Assembly: GCA_025965155.1 (NCBI GenBank) | Contig: JAOPXN010000005.1 | Location: forward strand, 1-50,974 | Reading direction: 5' to 3' | Length of the DNA stretch: 50,974 nt | From: Propionibacteriaceae bacterium | Lineage (GTDB): Bacteria > Actinomycetota > Actinomycetes > Propionibacteriales > Propionibacteriaceae | Shown here: positions 37,035 through 45,786 of the stretch, piece by piece | How the letters are laid out: each line of letters starts with the position of its first letter | How positions within the stretch are numbered: the stretch's first letter is position 1 | Made by a program: the position numbers and the translations under genes | The notes under the pieces: generated by a model | Databases searched by the model: none | Told to the model about the DNA's origin: nothing | What the model saw: the letters and a program-made list of their open reading frames with translations, nothing else

Positions 37035-40000
37035 ATGACCCGTCCTCACATTGCCCGGCTGGACAAGGTGGCTCGTTGGGTCGCACGTCCGGCCATCCGG
37101 GCCGTCCGCCGGAAGGTCCGTAAGCTGACCGGCGCCGTCCGGCCGGTGTCGCAGAAGCCGGCGAAGACGCCGCTGCTGAGCGTTGTCGTCGCCGTGTCAC
37201 CCTCGGACCGCTATCTCCAGGAGTGTCTGGGTAGCCTCTTGACCCAGTCGCTGAACAGGATTGAGGTCATCCTGGTCGGCACCCCGGATTTCGTCCTGCC
37301 GACGTCGGTCAACGACCGGCGGGTCCGGGTGCTGCGCCGGGCCGCCGGCGGCCCGGCGGCTGCCCGGAACTTCGGCGCCGCCGCAGCCGCGGGGACCTAC
37401 CTCACCTTCGTCGAGGCCAGTGACACCGTGCCGCCGGACGCCTTCGCCCAGATGACGCGGGCGCTGCAGCGGAGCGGGTCAGACTTCGTCGTCGGAGCCT
37501 TGCACCGGGTACGCAACGGCCGCGGCACCAAGCCCGCGTGGGTCAACAGCGTGCACGCCCTCGACCGGATCGGCGTCAACGTCGACGAGTTCCCGGTCGC
37601 CATGCAGGACGTGGTGCTGTTCAACCGGGTGTTCCGGCGAACCTTCTGGCGGGAGAGCATCGGGCAGCTCGCGGAAGGCTCAGCGAGCGGCGATCTGGTG
37701 GCCACGGTCACCGGATACATCCGCGCCAAGTCCTTCGACGTGCTCAGGGCCATCACCTACCAGTCACAGCTGCGCGCAGACAACGCCTCCATCCCGCAGG
37801 AGCGGTACAACCGCGCGCTGCTGGACGACCGCATCGCCGCTTTGGAGGGAGCCTGGCAGGTGGTTTCGGCGGAGGCGTCCGCTGCTGTCGCCGGCGCCTG
37901 GCTGGGTGGCGTCATCGACACTGATCTCGGCGCCTTCCTTGAGCAGGCCGCGGCAGCCGATGACGCCTACCGGGAGCGTCTGCAGCGGGCCTGTCGGTCC
38001 TTCATCGCCGAAGCCGGACCGCTGGTCTGGCCGCATGTCAGGATCGATCGGCGGCTCCGGGTCTGGCTCGGAGCCGAGGGTCGCTGGACCCCGCTGGAGC
38101 ACCTGGTCGAGTTCTTCCGGCTCAACGGGTCGATCCCGCCGACTCGGGTGGTGGACGGAAGCGTGATTGCGGACCTGCCGATCGTCGACGAGCTGGTGCC
38201 GGACGTCCCTGCCTTCTGCCTCGAGCTGGCCGAGAGCCAAACCGCCCTGTCGGCGTGCGTGCAGCGGGCTTACTTCGCCTCCGACGGCCGGCTGGTCGTG
38301 GACGGCTGGGCCTTCATCCGCGGCGTTGACCTGGCTACCTCGGTTCCGACGCAGCACGCGGCCCTGGTCGACTCGCAAACCGGTGAGGAGGTGCCGGTAT
38401 CGGTCCAGCAGCGCGTGGACCCGGCCGCAACCTACTGGGCCAACCATCTCAACCAGTCGGTGGACACGTCGGCGTTCCAGCTGCGGATCGATGTGGACGC
38501 CCTGCCTCCGCCGGATCCGACCCGTGGACCGCGCCGCTGGTCGCTGCAGATGACCGTGGTAGCCCGAGGCATTGAACGCAGCGGCGTGGTCCGATCGGTG
38601 GTCAGGTCCGGCAGCGCGCTACGGATGCGAGCCCGCCCGTTGGCCGGGCCGCTCGACCCGGTCCGGATTGTCCCGGTAATCGATCCAGGGCTCGGTTTCA
38701 CCGTCCAGGCGCGACCAGACCGGCTGCGGGCTGCAGATCTCGCCTGTGCCGACGGTCGTCGGCTGAGTGGCCGGATCCGGGTCATCAACCCGATAGCCGC
38801 GCCCCTAGTCCATGTACTGGCGACTTCGTCGAGCGTGGGGACTTCGTCGGGTGGAACGGTGACCGCCGAGCTGCGCGAAGGCGACGACGGCTGGTTCCGT
38901 TTCGACCTTGACCTGCCGGCGGGTGAACCCAACCTCGTCTGGACCTTCCGCGCGCTCGACGAGAACGGCACCAAGCACCGCGTGTCGTGGCCCGACGAAG
39001 CATCAGCAGGGGTCAGTGCGCAGGCGCGCGACGCCTCAGTGGCGTGGCTCCGATCGGCCCGAGGCTTCTGCGATATCCGTACCGACCTGTGCAGCTTCGA
39101 GGCAGAGTCGGTCGCAGTGGGCTCGGACGCGGTGACGATCGATGTCTGGGCATCCGGCCTGACCGAGGAGCAGCTCGGCACCGCGGTCCTGCGCAGCCAC
39201 CGCACCTCGGTCGTGGCCATGAACGTCCGCCAGCTTGGCCCGGACCGGTACCGGCTGACCTTCCCGACGCGGACCTCCGTCTGGGGCGGGCCGTCGCTGC
39301 CGCTCGCCTCGGGCGCATACTCCGTGGGGCTGGAGGACACGCCCCGTGCCTCGTCCGGCGCCCCGACTCCGCTGGGAGTCGTCTGCGGTGTCACCGACGC
39401 GTTCTTGGAGTGCTGCCCCATCGAGGGGCGCACCGAGCTCCACGGGTTCTCCGTCGGGCGCGCTTCAGGCGCGGACCGGCTGGTGGTGACGCTCCGGCCA
39501 CCGCTGGCCGACGACGAGATCGGCCGGCGTGCTCAGCGGCGGCTGGCGGACTGGTACCAGGAGACTGAGTTCGAACCCAGTGACGCGGTGCTGTTCCAGT
39601 GCTATCGGGGCGAGTTCGCCACCGACAGCCAGCTAGCGATCCACCAGGAGCTGTACCGGCGAGGCTCGCACCTGGAGCTGCGCTGGGGGGTCTCGGACCT
39701 GTCGGTATCGTTGCCCGAGGGCACCGTACCGCTGCTGATCGGCAGCCGGGCCTGGTACGAGGCGGTGGCCAGTTCCCGCTACCTCTGCCAGAACATCGAC
39801 TTCGACCGGTTCTTCCGGAAACGCCCCTACCAGCGCTACCTGCAGACCTTCCACGGCTACCCGTTCAAGTCGATGGGGATCTCCCTATGGCGGGCCCAGG
39901 GCAGGACCGCGGAGGTCATCGACGGCGAGTGCGAGCGACGCAACGCCGACTGGGACTCGATCCTGGTGCCGGCCCAGTTCTGCGAGCCGATGTACCGGCA

Positions 40001-40706
40001 GGAGTACCGCTACCAGCATGAGGTGCTTGTCACCGGCTACCCCCGCGACGACCTGCTGGTGACAGCCGAGCCCGAGACAGCGCGGAACGAGGTGCTGAAG
40101 CGCATCGGGGTGAACACCGACAAGACGGTGGTGCTGTACGCCCCCACCTGGCGCGACACCGTGGCCACCGGCGCGTTCCGCGCCAAGCTGTTCGCCGAGC
40201 TCGATCTGGACCGGCTGACCTCGGAACTGGGGACCGACTACGTCATCTTGGTCCGCGGCCACAACTACAACCTGCGCGAAGGCGAGCAGGTCCGGTCTGC
40301 CGCCGTCGTGGACGTTACGTCCTATCCGGAGATCAATGACCTGATCCTGGCTGCCGATGTGGCACTGCTGGACTATTCGTCGCTCCGGTTCGACTGGCTG
40401 CTGACCGGCAAACCCGCCTTGTTCTTCGTACCGGACCTCGCCGACTACCTGAGCGCCCGTACCGCCCTGTTCGAGTATGGCCCGACGGCACCCGGACCGT
40501 TGCTTCGGACGACCGAGGAGGTGGTTGACGCCTTGCAGCGGGTTGATCAGGTCGGAGCCGAGTACGCAGCCGACCGCGCTGCCTTCAACGCACGGTTCCA
40601 CGGGCTTCATGACGGGCACGCGACCAGCAGGGTGGTGGATCAGTTCTTCGGCACCGACGCAGGCCCGGGTCCCCAGGTCCCGGATCCAACCAGCGACAAG
40701 CCATAG
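37035..40706 (+). CDS. fusion of a degenerate GT2 domain to a TagF-type polyol-phosphate transferase
   Basis: This 1223-residue protein has a basic N-terminus (1-45), a GT2-like domain (about 48-330), a long beta-rich middle (about 340-860) and a C-terminal CDP-glycerol/CDP-ribitol phosphotransferase domain. The transferase signatures are intact: QTFHGYPFK with H940, VRGHN with H1076, and DYSSLRFDW at 1113-1121. These match the two catalytic histidines and the DYSS motif of TagF/TarL, which polymerise teichoic-acid main chains at the inner membrane face. The GT2 domain looks inactive: LVGTPD (80-85) replaces VVDDGS and VEASD (126-130) replaces DxDD. No membrane helix is seen. Polymerase or primase role is inferred; ribitol as substrate rests on the neighbouring Bcs1-like gene. 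Confidence 0.85.
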   Translation: MTRPHIARLDKVARWVARPAIRAVRRKVRKLTGAVRPVSQKPAKTPLLSVVVAVSPSDRYLQECLGSLLTQSLNRIEVILVGTPDFVLPTSVNDRRVRVLRRAAGGPAAARNFGAAAAAGTYLTFVEASDTVPPDAFAQMTRALQRSGSDFVVGALHRVRNGRGTKPAWVNSVHALDRIGVNVDEFPVAMQDVVLFNRVFRRTFWRESIGQLAEGSASGDLVATVTGYIRAKSFDVLRAITYQSQLRADNASIPQERYNRALLDDRIAALEGAWQVVSAEASAAVAGAWLGGVIDTDLGAFLEQAAAADDAYRERLQRACRSFIAEAGPLVWPHVRIDRRLRVWLGAEGRWTPLEHLVEFFRLNGSIPPTRVVDGSVIADLPIVDELVPDVPAFCLELAESQTALSACVQRAYFASDGRLVVDGWAFIRGVDLATSVPTQHAALVDSQTGEEVPVSVQQRVDPAATYWANHLNQSVDTSAFQLRIDVDALPPPDPTRGPRRWSLQMTVVARGIERSGVVRSVVRSGSALRMRARPLAGPLDPVRIVPVIDPGLGFTVQARPDRLRAADLACADGRRLSGRIRVINPIAAPLVHVLATSSSVGTSSGGTVTAELREGDDGWFRFDLDLPAGEPNLVWTFRALDENGTKHRVSWPDEASAGVSAQARDASVAWLRSARGFCDIRTDLCSFEAESVAVGSDAVTIDVWASGLTEEQLGTAVLRSHRTSVVAMNVRQLGPDRYRLTFPTRTSVWGGPSLPLASGAYSVGLEDTPRASSGAPTPLGVVCGVTDAFLECCPIEGRTELHGFSVGRASGADRLVVTLRPPLADDEIGRRAQRRLADWYQETEFEPSDAVLFQCYRGEFATDSQLAIHQELYRRGSHLELRWGVSDLSVSLPEGTVPLLIGSRAWYEAVASSRYLCQNIDFDRFFRKRPYQRYLQTFHGYPFKSMGISLWRAQGRTAEVIDGECERRNADWDSILVPAQFCEPMYRQEYRYQHEVLVTGYPRDDLLVTAEPETARNEVLKRIGVNTDKTVVLYAPTWRDTVATGAFRAKLFAELDLDRLTSELGTDYVILVRGHNYNLREGEQVRSAAVVDVTSYPEINDLILAADVALLDYSSLRFDWLLTGKPALFFVPDLADYLSARTALFEYGPTAPGPLLRTTEEVVDALQRVDQVGAEYAADRAAFNARFHGLHDGHATSRVVDQFFGTDAGPGPQVPDPTSDKP

Positions 40707-40709
40707 GCT
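40704..40709 (+). promoter_or_regulatory. -10 element TAGGCT overlapping the preceding stop codon
   Basis: The TAG stop of the GT2-TagF gene is the first half of TAGGCT; the string TAGGCTTGCCG is identical to the pup promoter region. A transcript from here would have a leader of roughly 35 nt. Confidence 0.4.
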
Positions 40710-40750
40710 TGCCGCGCACGCATGCACGAGTAGGAAGAAAAGGGGCCAGG

Positions 40751-43700
40751 ATGGCGGCGGCAACGCCTAGCGCCGAAGACCGCAGTTCTGCGTCCCAGCA
40801 GGCCCGCAGTTCTGCGTCCCAGCAGGCACTGTGTGTCGGGTCCGAGGCACTGCTGGAGATCGGCCTGATACTGCTCGGACTTGCCTCCCTGGCCGCCGCG
40901 CTCAGCGGCGCGTCGCTGATGGCCGCCGTGCTGGTTACCGTCGCGGCAGCCGCTTTCGTCGGGCGCGTCTTGCTGTTGCCCCGGGTCAGCAGAGGCTGGC
41001 TCGGCAGCTCTGGCGGCGCCCGCGCCCTGTTGGTGCTGGCCACCGCGGCCAGCTTCAACAACAGTGGATCGCTGACCGGCGGGGAGGTCGCCGCACTGGT
41101 CGCGTTCCTCGGTGCCGTCGGTCTGATCGTGCTGGAGCCGCATCTGGACCGGTTGACCGGAGCGCGGCTCACTGTCGTGGCTCACCTGCCCGGCGTTGAC
41201 CCGGTAGCTACGCTGCCCGACCGCAGCCGGGTGGTCGTCCTAGGTGGCGTGCTGTCCACCGTGGCCGGCGCCTGGTCGGCGGTGCTCGGCCTGCCCGGAT
41301 GGCTGTGGCTGGGTCTGGTCGTCCTGGCCGCGGCTCCAGTGCTGGCCTGGGGACTGGCCGGCCGCCGGCGCGTCGCCGCCGGCATCAGGCTGGAGGAGCA
41401 GCTGGACAGGGCTGTGGCCGACTACGCGCCGGAGTACATCCTCTACACCGCGCGACCCGACGATGCGTCCTATCAGGTGCTGATGTGGCTGCCGTACCTC
41501 CAGCGGGCAGGTCGCCGGTTCATCATTGTCACCCGGGAAGCGGTCCCGGCCATCGCCCTCGCCGCCCAGACCGACGTTCCGGTGATCCAGCGGCGGCGGC
41601 TGTCCGATCTCGACACGGTGGTGACTCCCGCGACTCGGGCCGCCTTCTACGTGAACGCCTCGTCCGGCAACGGGGCCCTGGTCCGGTACCACCAGCTCAC
41701 CCACATCTACCTCGGTCACGGCGACTCAGACAAGCCGCCCTCCTACAACCCCACCCACGCCATGTTCGACCGGATCTTCGCTGCCGGGCCGGCAGCCATC
41801 CGACGCTACGCCCAGCATGGGGTCAGCATCTCCCTCGACAAGTTCGACGTGGTCGGGCGGCCGCAGGTGGAGGGCGTCCAGCCGGCTCAGCGTCCGATTA
41901 CCGAGGTCGAGCGACCGGTTGTGCTGTACGCGCCCACCTGGCGCGGTCACGTCGAGGAGACCCTGCTGCACTCGCTGCCCGTGGGGGACCGGATTGTCCG
42001 GGCGCTGCTGAAACGCGACGTCGAGGTCATCTTCCGCCCCCACCCGTTCAGCTACGACTTCGAGGAGGACCGGGAGTCGATCCGACGGATCCACCGGCTG
42101 CTGTCCACGGACGCCGAGCAGACCGGTCGGCAGCATCGTTGGGGCGACGCCGCCGAACGGGACCTAGGCATCCTCGACTGCATCAACGCCTCCGACGCCA
42201 TGATCTCCGACGTCTCCAGTGTCGTCTCGGACTACCTGTTCTCCACCAAACCGTTCGCGATGGTTGCTGTCTCGACCGGAGTCCAGGATTTCGCGGAGCA
42301 GTACCCGATCGCCCGCGCCGCCTATGTGCTGGACGGCCACCTCGCGAACCTCGAACAGATCCTGGATTGGATGCTGCGCTGCGACCCGCTGTCGGCCCGC
42401 CGGATCGAGGTAAAGGCCGAGTACCTGGGAGACTTCCCGGCGGATCGCTACTCCGACGTCTTCGTCGACGCCGTGCGCCGCTGGGTGGATGAACCTCCCC
42501 CCGTGAGTGGCGGCGGGGTCGAGACGTCCGAGGACACCGAGCCGCCGACCGGTGTGTCGCTGCGGACCCAGGTCGCCGCCCTGGTCCGGGACGCGGCGAT
42601 CAGCGGGGCGGCAGCCCTGGCGGCGGTGCTGGCGCTCGCCGGCGCGCCGGCGGCAGCGGCCGTCGCTGCGGTGGTCAGCGTGGTTGCCATCGTCTGGTCG
42701 CGTCGACGGATGCTGACCCAACCGGAGGAGTGGACCCCGTTGCTGGGCAGCAACGCGATCGGGCGCATTCTGCTGGTGGCGTCGCTGCCCGTCGCCGCCG
42801 TGTATGTTGCGCCGGCCGACGTCAACCGGGTGCTGCTGGCGGCCGCAGTGCTCGCCGCGGCCATCGTGGCCGAGCGGACCATCCGGACGGCGTTGACTCG
42901 GCAAAGCCTGGTGACCTCTGGGCTGCCCGGGCTGGAGACGACAGTCAGCTCGCTGGCGCCGTGGGGGACCACCACGATCATCAGCTGGCTGGTCATCGTC
43001 GCCGGCTGGCTGGTGCTGGCGAGCGGGATCTCGACGGCGGTGCTGATCGGGTTGGCTCTGCTGCAGCTGCTGGCCTTCGTTGAGCCGTGGGTCAAGGCGC
43101 TGATCCGGGTCCACCACTTCGTCAGGGCGGAGGAACGGCTGCGCGAGACCGTGGCCGCGTACCGACCGGAGTTCGCCGTCTACTTCGCCGCCGCCGTGGG
43201 CGCCGGCTACCAGGTCGGGATGTGGCTGCCGTATCTGAAGAGGCTGGACCGACGCTTCATCATCATCACCCGCACGGTGGCGATGCTCCGCCAGCTTGAG
43301 CCGTTGGTGGACGTACCGGTGATCTTCCGGCCCACCCTGCGGAGCCTGGAGGACGTCACCGTCGACTCGATGACGACGGCGTTCTATGTCAACAACGCCG
43401 CCCGCAACACCCACTTCATCGAGCGGCGCCAGCTGAGCCACATCTGGCTCAACCACGGCGACTCGGAGAAGCCTGCCTGCTACAACCCGGTGCACGCGAT
43501 CTACGACCGCATCTTCGCTGCTGGTCAAGCCGGGATCGACCGCTACGCCCGGCACGGAGTCCACATTCCACCGGACAAGTTCCGCATCGTTGGACGGCCG
43601 CAGGTGGAGGCGATCAGCAAGGCGCGGAGCCCGATCGGTGAGATTGAGTCGCCGACGGTCTTGTACGCGCCCACCTGGCGAGGGCCGTTCGCGGACTCCC

Positions 43701-44242
43701 GGGTGTACTCGCTGCCGATCGGCGAGCAGATCGTGACAGCTCTGCTGGAGCGGGGTGCCACGGTGATCTTTCGTGCGCACCCCTTCAACTACCGGTTCGC
43801 CGACGCGGCCGCCACCATCGCCAGCATCGGCCGGCTACTGGAGGAGGACCGGGCCCGAACGGGCCGGCCGCACCTGTGGGGCGCGGCGGCTGAGACGGAG
43901 CTGACCGTCGAGGAGTGCTTCAACGCCTCGGACGCGATGATCGCCGATGTGTCCGCGGTGGTGTCTGACTATCTCCAGTCCGACAAGCCGTTCTCCATCG
44001 TCTCGGTGGGGCGCACCCCGGACCAGCTGCTTGCCGATGCACCCGCAGCGAAGGCCGCCTACGTGCTCTGCGAGGACCTGTCGAACCTCGAGGCCGTGCT
44101 GGATCAGCTGTTGATCATCGACTCGTTGGGCCGGGTACGAAGTGGCACGCGGATCTACTACCTGGGCGACTTCCCGCCCGAACACTATGCCGACGGCTTC
44201 ATCGCCGCCGCGCGCGACGTGGTCGACGCGGGACGTCCATGA
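40751..44242 (+). CDS. membrane protein with two tandem TagF-like transferase units
   Basis: This 1163-residue protein is an internal duplication. Each half has an N-terminal block of about four to five hydrophobic helices followed by a soluble transferase unit. Matching landmarks are spaced exactly 579 residues apart: GHGDSDK (H323) with NHGDSEK (H902), and FRPHPF (H431) with FRAHPF (H1010); both units have YAPTWRG and VGRPQVE. The 108-residue gap between the two histidines is the same in each half. FRxHP and YAPTWR tie it to TagF-type CDP-polyol phosphotransferases, but HGDSD replaces HGTPLK and SDVSSVVSDY replaces TDYSS. ATG 40751 follows AGGGGCCAGG. It overlaps the next gene by ATGA. Substrate uncertain. 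Confidence 0.8.
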   Translation: MAAATPSAEDRSSASQQARSSASQQALCVGSEALLEIGLILLGLASLAAALSGASLMAAVLVTVAAAAFVGRVLLLPRVSRGWLGSSGGARALLVLATAASFNNSGSLTGGEVAALVAFLGAVGLIVLEPHLDRLTGARLTVVAHLPGVDPVATLPDRSRVVVLGGVLSTVAGAWSAVLGLPGWLWLGLVVLAAAPVLAWGLAGRRRVAAGIRLEEQLDRAVADYAPEYILYTARPDDASYQVLMWLPYLQRAGRRFIIVTREAVPAIALAAQTDVPVIQRRRLSDLDTVVTPATRAAFYVNASSGNGALVRYHQLTHIYLGHGDSDKPPSYNPTHAMFDRIFAAGPAAIRRYAQHGVSISLDKFDVVGRPQVEGVQPAQRPITEVERPVVLYAPTWRGHVEETLLHSLPVGDRIVRALLKRDVEVIFRPHPFSYDFEEDRESIRRIHRLLSTDAEQTGRQHRWGDAAERDLGILDCINASDAMISDVSSVVSDYLFSTKPFAMVAVSTGVQDFAEQYPIARAAYVLDGHLANLEQILDWMLRCDPLSARRIEVKAEYLGDFPADRYSDVFVDAVRRWVDEPPPVSGGGVETSEDTEPPTGVSLRTQVAALVRDAAISGAAALAAVLALAGAPAAAAVAAVVSVVAIVWSRRRMLTQPEEWTPLLGSNAIGRILLVASLPVAAVYVAPADVNRVLLAAAVLAAAIVAERTIRTALTRQSLVTSGLPGLETTVSSLAPWGTTTIISWLVIVAGWLVLASGISTAVLIGLALLQLLAFVEPWVKALIRVHHFVRAEERLRETVAAYRPEFAVYFAAAVGAGYQVGMWLPYLKRLDRRFIIITRTVAMLRQLEPLVDVPVIFRPTLRSLEDVTVDSMTTAFYVNNAARNTHFIERRQLSHIWLNHGDSEKPACYNPVHAIYDRIFAAGQAGIDRYARHGVHIPPDKFRIVGRPQVEAISKARSPIGEIESPTVLYAPTWRGPFADSRVYSLPIGEQIVTALLERGATVIFRAHPFNYRFADAAATIASIGRLLEEDRARTGRPHLWGAAAETELTVEECFNASDAMIADVSAVVSDYLQSDKPFSIVSVGRTPDQLLADAPAAKAAYVLCEDLSNLEAVLDQLLIIDSLGRVRSGTRIYYLGDFPPEHYADGFIAAARDVVDAGRP
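40781..40828 (+). repeat. 24-bp in-frame tandem repeat
   Basis: Two adjacent 24-bp copies differ only in the last base and encode SSASQQAR-type octapeptides near residues 11-26 of the duplicated transferase, just before its first membrane helix. It looks like a recent slippage or duplication in a flexible cytoplasmic tail. Confidence 0.85.
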
Positions 44243-45786
44243 GAAACCTGATCAGGCGGGGCTCTGCACTGGTGCTACCCCAGGTGCCGCTCGCCATCGC
44301 CGTCGTTCTGATGCTTGGGCTGATCAGCAGACCGCGGGCCGAGACACCGGCCGCGGGCTCTGTCTGGATGGCGGCCGTCGCCGCCGGCCTGGTGATGCTG
44401 GCCTTGCCAGTGGCGGAGCGGGGGGCGGCGAAGGAACCGCTCCAGGTAGTGCACCTGCCGGGCTACCGCGAGCCGACCCGTCCGCCAAGACCCACCTGGG
44501 TACGGGTCGGGACTGGCATCTTCATCGCCGCCCTCGCCCTGGCTGCATCCTTCCCTCCGGTGTGGGCCACGGTGATCGTGGTGGGAATTACCGCTGTGCT
44601 GTTGTCGGTGGTGCTCGCCCTCGGGTTCCTCCGGGCCCGCGGCCGGCCGGCGGAGCGAGCCCGGATCACCGCGGCGCTGACCAGGTACGGACCTCGGTTC
44701 GTTGTCTACACCGGGCGCCGCAACGACGCCAGCTACCAGCTGCGGATGTGGCTACCGACACTGGAGAAGCTCGGCGTTCCCTACATCGTGGTGGTCCGGC
44801 ACCCGGCCGCCGTTTCCATGGCCGCGAAGCTGACCCAGGCTCCGATTATCTGCTGCCCGACTGTGGCTGACCTCGACTGTGTCGTGGTGGACTCGATCAA
44901 GGTCGCCTTCTACGTCAACATGATCGCCGAGAACACCAACTTCGTGCTGTACCGGACGATGACCCACGTCTACCTGGGCCACGGCGACTCCGACAAGGAA
45001 CTCTCCGCCCACCCGGCTCACGCCATGTTCGACAAGATCTTCGTCGCCGGGCCGGCCGCCCGGGAGCGGTACGCTCGCGGCGGCGTGCTGATCCCTGACC
45101 ACAAGCTGGTTGTCGTCGGACGACCTCAGCTGGTGGCTGCGGAGCCCGCCCGGCAACCGGTCCGCGATGCCTCACCGGCCCGGGTGCTCGTCGCGCCGAC
45201 CTGGCGCGGGTACAACAACAAGACAACCTTGAGCTCGCTGGCGGTCACTCCTCGGCTGGTGCAGGCGCTGATCGAGCGAGGTGCTGAGGTGATCTTCCGG
45301 CCCCACCCGTTCAGCTGGCTGGGCCGGTCCGAGCTGGCCTCCATCCGCGCGACGGACGAGCTGCTGCAGGCCGATCGGGCCGCCACCGGTCGAGCGCATG
45401 TGCTGGCCGCGGAGCAGCGCAGCCGAGACATCATCGAGGTGTTCAACGACAGTGACGCCATGATCACCGATGTGGGTAGCGTGCTGGTGGACTACTTCGT
45501 CACCGGCAAGCCGTACGCGGCCGTGCTGCCGGACATCGATGATGAGGCCGCCACTGCGCTGTTCCCCACCACGGAGGCTGCCTACGTGCTGCCGATCGCC
45601 GACCTGCGCGAGCCGAACCCGTCGGTCCTGGACAAGGTTCTGGGGGATCTGCTGCGCGACGATCCGCTCGCCGGCCGACGAGCCGAGGTGACGCGGCACT
45701 ACCTCGGTGACAGTCCGCGCGACGACGAACCGTTCCTGGATGCGGTCCGCGCTCTGCTCAGCTGTGGACCCCGAGGGCGCTGTTGA
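44239..45786 (+). CDS. third membrane-anchored TagF-like transferase unit (single)
   Basis: The 515-residue protein is a single copy of the unit doubled in the gene before it: an N-terminal membrane block (VPLAIAVVLMLGLIS, VWMAAVAAGLVMLAL and a long paired helix near residues 92-135), then GHGDSDK with H248, GRPQLV, APTWRG and FRPHPF with H356. The 108-residue spacing between the two histidines equals that of both neighbouring units. The DYSS-like motif reads TDVGSVLVDYF. ATG overlaps the previous stop by four bases, so the three units are made together. Its last 29 bases overlap the 3' end of the opposing pabB-pabC gene. Likely role: membrane-bound polyol-phosphate transfer in wall polymer synthesis; this is inference. 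Confidence 0.78.
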   Translation: MRNLIRRGSALVLPQVPLAIAVVLMLGLISRPRAETPAAGSVWMAAVAAGLVMLALPVAERGAAKEPLQVVHLPGYREPTRPPRPTWVRVGTGIFIAALALAASFPPVWATVIVVGITAVLLSVVLALGFLRARGRPAERARITAALTRYGPRFVVYTGRRNDASYQLRMWLPTLEKLGVPYIVVVRHPAAVSMAAKLTQAPIICCPTVADLDCVVVDSIKVAFYVNMIAENTNFVLYRTMTHVYLGHGDSDKELSAHPAHAMFDKIFVAGPAARERYARGGVLIPDHKLVVVGRPQLVAAEPARQPVRDASPARVLVAPTWRGYNNKTTLSSLAVTPRLVQALIERGAEVIFRPHPFSWLGRSELASIRATDELLQADRAATGRAHVLAAEQRSRDIIEVFNDSDAMITDVGSVLVDYFVTGKPYAAVLPDIDDEAATALFPTTEAAYVLPIADLREPNPSVLDKVLGDLLRDDPLAGRRAEVTRHYLGDSPRDDEPFLDAVRALLSCGPRGRC

